The notes under the pieces: generated by a model
Told to the model about the DNA's origin: nothing
Databases searched by the model: none
What the model saw: only the letters and a program-made list of their open reading frames with translations
Part shown: in pieces, positions 55,854-64,000 of the stretch
Position numbering within the stretch: position 1 is the first letter of the stretch
Layout of the letters: each line of letters starts with the position of its first letter
Assembly (NCBI GenBank): GCA_905221605.1
Contig: CAJNDS010002470.1
Location: 316,001 to 380,000 of the forward strand
Direction: 5' to 3'
From: Symbiodinium natans
Taxonomy: Eukaryota; Sar; Dinophyceae; Suessiales; Symbiodiniaceae
DNA: 64,000 nucleotides
Program-made: the position numbers and the translations under genes

Positions 55854-56111
55854 ATATATAGGGGAATAGGATTAAGGGACCCTTCTAGGGGTCCCTCCTC
55901 ATACCCCTTAACAACCGTCCACCAGCGCCAAGGAAAAGGAATGGTCTCCTGGTTTCGCAGCGAGGTGCATGGCATGATCCAATCAAAGGCATTTCAGTGA
56001 TGGTAGATGCAGTACGAACTACTAGCAGGGGTAGCTGTGTGAGGAACACAGGCTCGCAAGACCCTCCCCTGGATAACAGCCATGCGGCTCGAATCTTTCT
56101 GGTATTCCTCC

Positions 56112-56180
56112 TAAACCCTAACCCTAACCCTAACCCTAACCCTAACCCTAACCCTAACCCTAACCCTAACCCTAACCCTA
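56112..56180. repeat. CCCTAA hexamer array
   Basis: Eleven consecutive CCCTAA units, unlike the seven-base CCCTAAA units elsewhere in the window. Confidence 0.97.
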
Positions 56181-56419
56181 AGGGTCCATGTACTCATATA
56201 TATATATACACATATATATATATATATATTTCTGTATGTACTACATATAGTAGCTTTAGGACCCAAATATATACCATATGGGTACACAGACCCTTAGGGT
56301 AAGCCCGAAACCCACGAACAGCCGCTCCAGGATGCTGGCAGCGTGTGGAAGAGCAGCGTGGGTAAGCATGCCCTTCGGCCTCAGCCCAGAAGAACCTGCT
56401 CCTACCCCTTCAGAATATG

Positions 56420-56441
56420 AAGTTGACACACACACACATAT

Positions 56442-56478
<37 letters not shown>

Positions 56479-56480
56479 GC
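56420..56480. repeat. (TA)n tract
   Basis: CACACACATA then TATATA runs of about 45 bases. Confidence 0.9.
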
Positions 56481-57544
56481 GTATGCATATCTATATAAGT
56501 TGCACAAGCCGCTGCGAATAGGAGATAGCATTTTTAAAGGGGCTACTGCGGTTCTGAGGCTGAGCCTAGGTTGATGTTTCTTGGTAGTGCCTTCGTGCCA
56601 GAGTGCTGCGGTTGGACAAGGGCCTGGCAAGTAGTTCTTCAAGTGTGCTGAAATGTTCGAAGTTAGCCATCGCACCAAGTCTAGAAGAAACCCTAGTTTT
56701 CGGAAGCCCCCCAGTATGGAAAAACTCGAGATGTGGGGTCAGCCGGGGGCTATCAGTCTCATACTGACTCAGACTTGCGAGGTTACCAGCGTCAGTGCCT
56801 GCTACGCAGGGAGTCCGCCACCGTTAACGGAACCATGCGCGCCGCACGCGCACAGACTGAGCCCCCAGTGTGCCCTAAGGCGTACGCCCCGACTCCCGTG
56901 GAAGCTCGAAATCAACGCAGGGAGCCAGAACTATCCAGAACTCACAACAACTTCCCTGACACATTCCACGGGAAAAGATTGGTAAGCCATCCGGCGTGGA
57001 AGTTGCGAGGACTGCTGACTCTCTTATCAACTCATGAAGGTCACCGGGGATCGGGTGCAGGAACGTTGTCACTCTAGGACCACTTGCTGGTGTCATGCCC
57101 TACAATTGTAAACGCTTGCGAACGCAGCGTGCGCATCGCGGAGGAAGGAAAGCCAAGTCCTATGTCACTTGGCCTATAGTGCAGCACCACGCGTCATGTG
57201 GGGGTCCAGAGAGGTGCCGGCAAAGGTTCTCATGCTCTCTAGTGGGAGGGGCCCACAGCCTGGAAATCTCGTGGCATCGGGTTGCGGCCCAAGCGGTTCG
57301 GGCAGAGATCTGCGCTTCTCGGCCCGAAGCCGCGGTGATTATTAAACCCCCTGCCCCCTTCATTACATACTCCCAATATGGTTATGTTGTAGTGGTTAAG
57401 GGGTGTTGTATATCAGGGGGAGGGGATTACAATAGCAATGGTGCGCGCATGCTTTCTGAGAAATTTCCGCCTTTGCTTGGCGCGACGTGACTTCCCTTAC
57501 ACCTCGTCTTAAGGCACCGAAACGCCCTAAAAATCCTAAGCTCC

Positions 57545-57725
57545 TGAACCAAAACCCCCCTCTGAACCCCCCTCTGAACCCCCCTCTGAACCCCCCTAGA
57601 CTCCCCTAACCCCCCTAAACTCCCCTAATCCCCCCTAAACTCCCCTAATCCCCCCTAAACTCCCCCAAAACCCCCCGAATCCCCCCTAAACCCCCCCTAA
57701 ACCCCGCCCTGAACCCTGAGCTCCC
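57545..57725. repeat. C-rich degenerate array upstream of LamG copy 2
   Basis: Units such as CTGAACCCCC and CTAAACTCCC. It ends about 20 bases before the first assembled exon and probably lies in an intron. Confidence 0.8.
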
Positions 57726-57742
57726 CCCCCCTAATCTTCGAG

Positions 57743-59982
57743 GTGGGCGTGTCAACCAAAAACAGCCCAGTGCGGGCCTCAGCGGCCGGCTTCGGAGCAG
57801 ATCGACCGGTGACTTTCATTCAAGGCCGGGTTTAGGGGTTTGGGGTTTGGGGTTTAGGGGTCGGTTTAGGGGTTTAGGGGTTTCGGGGTTAAGGTTGAGG
57901 GTTGAGTGGATGAGGACCCCGTGTTGCGTTTTTTGTTGTGACTGTTTTTTGCCGTGCGTGCTTTCTCGTTGGGGGGAAGGGGGCCCGTAAGTAGGTAACT
58001 TGGCCCGTGCCTGCAGCAAAATATCGCGCCCCTGCACCCACAGAAACAACAACCCGCACACGCAGCAAAAAGCACGCTGCGCCCCGCAGCAAACACAACA
58101 ACACGTCCCCGCACACGCAGCAAAAGCAAGATGCTTCGCGCGCCTGCATCAAAGAAGAAGACCCCCCATGCACCGCACCACAACAAAAACAAAAACCGCG
58201 CCCACGCAAGAAAGTGCAAAAATAGATTGGCGCCCCCGCACCCGCCGCAAAAAAAAACTCGCAACAAAGAAAACGCTCTTACCGCTTGGTAGTTCTTGGG
58301 GCTTTGTTTCGGGGCTCAACAGAATTCACTGTACCATAGGCTCAAATATAGTTGGCATAGTGCCCGTCAAGCCTACGTTCGATTTCGAGATGTTGCAGCA
58401 GAAGGCATGGGTTATACTGAATGGGCAAGTTCCTTTCTCTGAAGACTTGCAGAATTACGATGAATCTGACGTAGCAATCCAGGCGCAACCAGAAGTCAGG
58501 GTCCACTAGGTGATCCAAGACAGTTCGTAGCAGAGTGGCAGCGCAGCGTAATCACTAGCCTGACCTACACGCGAGCTGAGTCCTTGGCGTTGAGGCACAC
58601 TTTAGGTTCAGAGCACCCGAACTTGAATTCAAAGTTGCAGAAAAAATGCATTCCCGGCAGGCAGCGACAGTGACGACTTCACTTTCGGAAAGGTCTTGAA
58701 GAAGACATGGACATTGTGCTCCGTGAGCAGGCCACTGTGCAGGAATCAGAACTCAGGGTCAGAGAGTGGCCATCTTCCGCTTCCACCGAGCGAGAGAGAG
58801 AGAGAGAGAGAAGAGAGACAGAGAGACGGAGAGAGTGAGAGAGAGAGAGAGCTCGTACACAGCACCCTACTTCTAACTCTGAACTGCGCACGAGCTCCCG
58901 AGTTCCTCCGTTTGCGGCAGCTGACCTTATGCAAGAAAAGGTACACAGGTGGCAAGATGGGGCGCATCTTTCAAGGCCGGGGGAGGGGGGGGGTGGGGGG
59001 TGCGGGGCGCCTGTCACTTTGATTCTCTTCTTACAATCACGAAGGTCCCCTTAGCAGTCCAAAGACATGGGATTCGTAGTGCTTATGGTCCATATGTGGC
59101 TTAGGGTCAGTCAAGGACCTTGTCCCGGGTACTTAAAGATCTCGGAAACCTGCCAAGAAGCACTGGGCAAGCATACTGTGTTGAAGGACTGGGCCAGTTT
59201 TTACTTTCAATTCGCGTCGAATTCCGAGCAGAGTCGTAAGTGACCTTGCAATTGTCGGGTTTAGTCAGTAGTCAATAGTCAAGATCTCAGGACATCTCAA
59301 GACTCACGTGAAGCCTGAAAGCTTCAAGTCTGCAACAGCTTCATTGCAAAAGGATGTCAGCTTCCCTTCGGACCTGTCCCGGTGCACTGCAAGACAGGGG
59401 ATGGTAGAACCAGGTATAACCCTAAACCCTAAACCCTAAACCCTAAACCCCAAACCCTAAACCCTAAACCCTAAACCCTAAACCCTAAACCCTAAACCCT
59501 AAACCCCACACAAGCCACTCTGGATTGCATGAAGCAGCGCCCCGAGAAGCTTGCACCATGCCCTCCCGCGCAGGCAAGAAATACAATATCCTCCATGGGC
59601 ACTACAGCGCGAGTGTCGGAGCCGCCTGGAGGCAGAAAAAGGTTCTTAGGAGCCAGAAACCTACATCGGCAGCAGCCTTCCTGCTATCCCAACTCCTTGG
59701 GCACAAGGTTGTTCTGGACCGTGTGCTTCAGACTCCTACTTTACTGTTGGACCAGACGCCGCTCCCCTCATGCTGCCTCAAAGCAAGATGTGACAAGTAG
59801 AGCGGGGGGTGGTAGACCTCGGCGCTGCCATACCTATGCCCACCCAATACGCCAAGCAATCTCCAATGTGCGCCGACGCTTCCCCGAATCATTACCCCCA
59901 ATTATCCCCCAATCTAGCAAATTTTGTTTCAAGGGGCCCTATATCGGGTATGATCACATTAAAGGGGGGGGCGAGGGGGGGT

Positions 59983-60026
<44 letters not shown>

Positions 60027-62843
60027 TTTTGCTGGATGACCCGCACCAGAAAGTGAAATCTTGTCCCCTGAACCCTAAACCCTAAACCCCATGACGCTGG
60101 TGGCCAAGGTTGCCCATTACGATCAATGGGTGACCAAAAGCAAGAGAGACAAGCACGACTTGAGCTGGCTGGTGATGTGTGGCACCAACAAGGCCCGGGG
60201 TTTAGGGTTTAGGGTTTAGTGTTTTTTGGTTTAGTCGATGACTCAATGACTTCACAGGATTCAGACGTTTCTTGCTTGTGCTGTTGGGCATACGATGGCT
60301 CACGCGTGGACTGCCTGTCGGCATTTCATCATGGAACGAGGCTTGTTATACAGAAGCCGCTCAGGCAGAGGAGCGTCGGGACATCTTCCCCATCCCTGTG
60401 AAATGCCTGAACTCAACATGATTGTGCGGTAATTATCTTCAATGTTTATCAGAATATGATTCGCTTTGACGCCACGAGCTTTTGCTACGTTGAGCCTTAA
60501 TCTTGGCTTACTGAAATTGGGTTTCAAGTGCGTTTCCATGTGTCTTTCGCTCATCGCTACTGCTGTGCTAAGCCCTAAACCCTAAACCCTAAATCCTAAA
60601 TCCTAAAAAAAGTGGGTCTAGCATTCAGAGACGACCCAAAGAACCCCAGATGCCCAAAAAGACACCAGCTCGCCATGAGGCAAAACGCATTTACAGCGGC
60701 CTGTCCAATGTGGCCACAAAGAACCGCAACCTTGCTCAGGAGTCAGGGGGATATAGGAAATTTAGGGAATATAGGGAATATGGGGAATATAGGGAACATA
60801 GGGAATATGGGGAATATAGGGAATATAGCGCGCCCCGGTTTTGAGAACTCTATTTGGGCAGGACACATGACGTGAGCTTAAAGCCGCAGGAACGCTGCGG
60901 CTAAGTTTTGCGGCTCGGGGCACAGCTGCAGTTTGTAGGACGGATCATATATCCTAAGCCCCAAAGGCCCTACAACACATTTTCGGGTCTCAGGCCCATT
61001 GCCCACTCTGGAAACAGTGCTAGGAGATTTCTTGGTGGTCAGGCTAGGTTTCAGACAGGTAGAGCATTGATGCTTTCACTTGAATGCATTCAAGGGGCAG
61101 TACAAGCATTTGTGGCTCTACTTGCAGGTTCATGGTACTTATGAACCAATTGTAGCTGTACTTATAATCCACTTAGAAGCCCCTTAAGTGCCCGAGTATG
61201 GTTATAAGTTATAAGTACAGTTCTAAGTACAGGTATAACTGGGTAATAAGTACCATGAAGCTCCAAGTATTTACGAACCTGATGTACTGGCCTGATCTCC
61301 GCTGGCCAGCACGTCATGCACTATTCGCCCTAGTTTTCAGATTTGTCCCATAAACCCTGGACCCTAAACCCCAAACCCCAAACCCCAAACCCCAAACCCC
61401 AAACCCCAAACCCCAAACCCTAAACCCTAAACCCTAAACCCTACAGCTAAGGCAACAAGAACCTTGAGGATGATCTCATGGTCAATTCAGGAAAGTACAC
61501 AAAGCAGAACTCCCACTTCGCCATCATGGAGGCTCCTGAAGTTGGGCGGGGGGGTTTAGGATTTAGGGTTCAGGTTTAGGGTTTAGGGTTTAGGGTTTAC
61601 GGTTTAGGGTTTAGGGTTTAGGGGACCCGTGAAGACCTTTCTCAGGTGATAACCTGGAACCGGGCATTGTCATCAAACGAGATGAAGACGGCTGTCCGAT
61701 ACTTGCAGTGGAAGCTACAGGCAGCTCGGCTCCAGGGGAAGCACGGGGTTGTGTTCGACGTGCTAGGTAGCTCCCACCCTTAGAGGGACTTATTATTCCT
61801 GCGTGAATTGCTGATTTTTAAAGAAATCAGCAATGAAGAGCTCGCACCAAGCACGAATAACCATAACAAGCGAGATTCGCCCGCTCGCTTCACTAGTTTC
61901 GTGCACAGTACTTCCACGAGATCCAAGGACACTGCTTTTTTTGGAGTATTCCCAAAATGCACACATACCGTGTCCTCGAACGAAAGGAGTTACATGGGGC
62001 AACGGAACTATATTGAACACCGTGCAAAGGGTCCCGATTCAATGAGCTTTGCACCTCCGTGCGCTGTTATTTGTTAGCTTAGTTCAGGATCTTTGTGCTT
62101 ACTACAGTAGAAGCTCGTGCAAAAAGAATGTACGTTAGCACGCATATTTAGTGGCCTTTCTTGAATGCTGAGTCAAGCTCAGTATTGCGGTGTTTGGTGT
62201 TTTGGTTCGAATAACCCCGAACTCCTAAATCCTAAACCCTGAACACATTTGCGAACTTCACGTCGCCCCCCTCCGTCACAAGATCTACAAGTAATTGCAA
62301 GCGAAGCGAAGTGAACGCATCGATTACAAAGCACTCATTTTTTGTTCAGAAGTCCTTCACTCACACGTTCATTTCACAACTGCATAAAGTTCCTCTTCAC
62401 GCGCCTTTTCACAAGTGCCTGATGTGACCGCGAGAAAGCGAATGAACCGTCGACTGAAACCATAGAAGGCGAAAAGTCAAAACAACGAGCGGCCGTGAGG
62501 GGACGTGTAATTCCATGAAGTGCCCTGCCAAGAAAAACTCAAGGGCTCCCAAGCCAAGCCAAGAAGTCCAAGTGTCCCGGGTTCTTGAGGTTCAAGCAAG
62601 GGGCGTTTAAGGATGTTCAGGGTTTCGGATGTAGGAGTGTGGGGCAGCAGCAAGAGCCTGAGCAAACTGAAGCTAGACCCCGAACCGAAGGCAGAGATCC
62701 GCAGCAATCCTCATCTGGCACTCCCCCTCCGGGACCTGCAAGCTTCCGACCCAGGCTGGCACTTTCCAGGAGTCGGAGCACATGAGCACCGACTGGGAGG
62801 CACGCCTTCAGCGGAAGGACGCTACGCTGAAGACCTCCACGAC
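57743..62843 (+). CDS. LamG-like (jelly-roll) domain gene, copy 2; nine-exon partial model
   Basis: Exons: 57743-57824, 58661-58730, 58941-58975, 59574-59620, 60109-60192, 60680-60725, 61452-61531, 61646-61720, 62770-62843 (the start of the last is less certain). Joined they are open for 197 codons. Segments matching copy 1: GFGADRPVTFIQG, DDFTFGKVLKKTWTLCSVSR, YTGGKMGRIFQG, NILHGHYSASVG, VAHYDQWVTKSKRDK, LSWLVMCGTNK, AKRIYSGLSNVATKN, DDLMVNSGKY and TWNRALSSNEMKTAVRYLQW. The exons of 46, 80 and 75 nt have the same lengths as in copy 1, and about 60% of residues in those three are identical. The eight donors are GC except the last ones that could not be tested, and all acceptors are AG. An intron at 59621-60108 is absent from copy 1, and the copy-1 intron at 39151-39287 is absent here. 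Introns hold TTTAGGG-type blocks, a poly-G tract, a GA tract and a MITE. The function is probably carbohydrate or protein binding, by inference. Confidence 0.75.
57829..57905. repeat. TTTAGGGG / TTTGGGG block in LamG copy 2 intron
   Basis: Begins about five bases after the GC donor at 57825. Confidence 0.9.
58790..58855. repeat. GA-rich tract in LamG copy 2 intron
   Basis: Imperfect (GA)n in the 210-nt intron between exons 58661-58730 and 58941-58975. Confidence 0.9.
59417..59509. repeat. CCCTAAA block in LamG copy 2 intron
   Basis: 13 units between exons 58941-58975 and 59574-59620. Confidence 0.95.
59621..60108 (+). other. Copy-specific GC-AG intron in LamG copy 2
   Basis: GTCGGA/GCCGCC...GGCCAAG/GTTGCC splits VG/VAHY, where copy 1 is continuous (GTTGGCGTCGCCCAC at about 39123-39137). 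The 488-nt intron holds a poly-G tract and a short CCCTAAA block. Confidence 0.7.
59966..60026. repeat. Poly-G tract
   Basis: About 60 bases, nearly all G, in the copy-specific intron. Length is likely unreliable in any assembly. Confidence 0.9.
60747..60828. repeat. GGGAATATA minisatellite in LamG copy 2 intron
   Basis: Eight to nine units of nine bases beginning about 20 bases after the donor at 60726. Confidence 0.9.
61119..61269. repeat. MITE family A, copy 4, inside an intron of LamG copy 2
   Basis: Ends TACTTGCAGGTTCATGG and CCATGAAGCTCCAAGTA. It lies in the intron between exons 60680-60725 and 61452-61531. Confidence 0.8.
61347..61444. repeat. CCCCAAA / CCCTAAA block in LamG copy 2 intron
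   Basis: Seven CCCCAAA units followed by four CCCTAAA units, ending just before the acceptor at 61451. Confidence 0.95.
61553..61624. repeat. TTTAGGG block in LamG copy 2 intron
   Basis: Nine units within the 114-nt intron between exons 61452-61531 and 61646-61720; the block makes up most of that intron. Confidence 0.95.
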
Positions 62844-63364
62844 GTGCCCCGGAGCAGCTGTTTCATTGTGTTTGTGTTTTGTTGTCGGTCGTCTGCCTGG
62901 GCTTTTGAAGGTTTTTTTGAGCTTATGACAGGATGTGGCCTAGATTATTATACACATATTTATATATGTTTATAATAGTTTTATAAGATATATGTATTAT
63001 TGTACTGTCTGGAATGAATATATACATATACATATGTACACATGTATACGCAGTGGCACCTGCAGGCCACACTTTGGAAAGTCACACTGACTTGCAAAGG
63101 TACAAGCAAGACCTGGCGAATGGCTACAAGTGGCTGGGCCATGCACATGCGGTGATATAAAATGCAAAATGAAATAGTGACAGAATATAATTTCACAGTA
63201 TTATAGACGGACACAGATCGCAGTCAGCTTTTGGTGTTGCTTCTGCCAGCAAACTTCTACGGCACCGGTTTGTCGGCACATTTCCCGCGAAGATTTTTTG
63301 TTGCTGTGTGCCAGGCAGGCAGCAGACCCTGTACGCACGTCACCCTACCAAGAAGTTGAAGTAT

Positions 63365-63475
63365 TACTTAGGGGTTATTTCGGTGGCTACTTAGGAGTAT
63401 ATAGGGACTGTATAAGGTATATATAGGGACGCTATGAGGTATCTAATCTGTAAGGTATATATAGGGGTGGGAATT
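63365..63475. repeat. Repeat related to the Copia target flank
   Basis: GGCTACTTAGGAGTATATAG and several TATATAGGGA / AAGGTATATATAGGGG units resemble 45890-45948. It may be a member of the same AT-rich element family. Confidence 0.35.
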
Positions 63476-63580
63476 GCATGCGTTGCCATCTCCTCCTCTA
63501 CTTCTAGCCCGACCGGGGAACCAAGATTGGAGCTCACCGGCTGGACGCACACCAGCAGCTTGCCTTCATTTTGAGGAAGG

Positions 63581-63646
63581 GTTTAGGGTGTAGGGTGTAG
63601 GGTTTAGGGTTTAGGGTTTAGGGTTTAGGGTTTAGGGTTTAGGGTT
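63581..63646. repeat. TTTAGGG block
   Basis: Nine units, the first with GTGTAGGG variants; MITE G follows. Confidence 0.95.
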
Positions 63647-63658
63647 TTCGTTCTTTGA

Positions 63659-63774
63659 CTTACTGTTGGTTAGTAGGGAATGTGGGAATAAGGTACCATT
63701 ATATCCCCTACATACCCGCTAAGGGATTCTACTATTGTACCTTATTCCCCCATTCTCTACTAGCCAACAGTAAG
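63659..63774. repeat. MITE family G, long hairpin
   Basis: Arms of about 40 bp: CTTACTGTTGGTTAGTAGGG...GGAATAAGGTAC, mirrored by GTACCTTATTCCCCCATTCT...CCAACAGTAAG. Only about 40 bases lie between the arms. Confidence 0.85.
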
Positions 63775-64000
63775 CTGAGGGCGACCTTCAGGCTTCGAGG
63801 CTTAGATCCCGAAAGGCAAATTCGAATCCTGAAATCGATCTCTTCATCGGCTCTTCAGCAAATTTAACCCACTCTCTGCTTCAGCTTCGCCTTTTTTGAG
63901 ATGGAAAGTGCACTGGCGTGCTTTGTCTGCGTAAGGATCCTATGCAAGGGGCTACTTGCGACGCTTGGCGGCAAGGGCGCCCGCAAAATCAGCATTGCCC

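Larger units (their letters stand above)
45846..55900. repeat. Possible hairpin element interrupted by the Copia insertion
   Basis: The two flanks of the retrotransposon have related outer ends in inverse orientation: GAGTAGGACCCCT near 45846 and, on the opposite strand, GAGGAGGGACCCCT near 55887-55900. The left flank also shares CTACTTAGG and TATATAGGGA-type pieces with 63365-63475. This suggests the retrotransposon landed in a short inverted-repeat element. Weak. Confidence 0.3.
55901..57742. other. Region summary 55901-57742
   Basis: The CCCTAA hexamer array, TA tracts, unique sequence and a C-rich array. Upstream exons of LamG copy 2 are expected here, but none was identified with confidence. 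Confidence 0.4.
62844..64000. other. Region summary 62844-64000
   Basis: AT-rich sequence, the repeat at 63365-63475, a TTTAGGG block and MITE G. The phase-2 end of the last LamG copy 2 exon implies at least one further exon, which I could not locate. Confidence 0.4.

Overview
The window looks like nuclear DNA of a dinoflagellate, possibly a Suessiales-type alga (Polarella or Symbiodiniaceae relatives); the genus cannot be fixed from the sequence. The evidence is: telomere-type TTTAGGG / CCCTAAA blocks at more than 50 interior sites in both orientations; genes cut into very short exons (35-117 nt) whose introns mostly begin with GC instead of GT and end in AG; many short hairpin elements; and a very long Copia-type retrotransposon. 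I see no bacterial features, tRNA, rRNA, spliced-leader gene or CRISPR array.

Layout. 1-35 kb holds mostly repeats: telomere-like blocks, AT- and TG-microsatellites and several inverted-repeat (MITE-like) families. Isolated exon-like pieces lie between them on the + strand (for example 2207-2291, 4652-4728, 9676-9750, 24205-24285, 25954-26080, 33313-33449). 35.6-41.0 kb holds a + strand gene that I could assemble over nine exons (37368-41027, 614 nt, open throughout). 41-45.9 kb is repeat-rich. 45950-55848 is a complete - strand Copia-type LTR retrotransposon with 373/374-bp LTRs that differ by one base, a GGGTT target duplication, a polypurine tract and a giant gag-pol frame. 57743-62843 holds a second + strand gene, a paralogue of the first, with nine exons and 593 nt open throughout. 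Both genes encode a LamG-like (jelly-roll) domain. Three of the exons have identical lengths in the two copies (46, 80 and 75 nt).

Two results stand out. First, most introns of both paralogues carry telomere-like blocks or other simple arrays, and the two copies differ in intron content: each has an intron the other lacks. Second, at about ten sites a telomere-like block lies between two copies of the same flanking sequence (6-26 bp). In two cases the block sits inside a MITE, splitting it. This suggests that telomere repeats are inserted at staggered breaks and that this process helps build introns. That is an inference from the pattern, not shown directly.

Limits: all exon calls were made by eye from paralogue comparison, reading frame and splice dinucleotides. 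Single-copy exon candidates are weak. Start codons, 5' and 3' ends and the full proteins of the host genes are not resolved.
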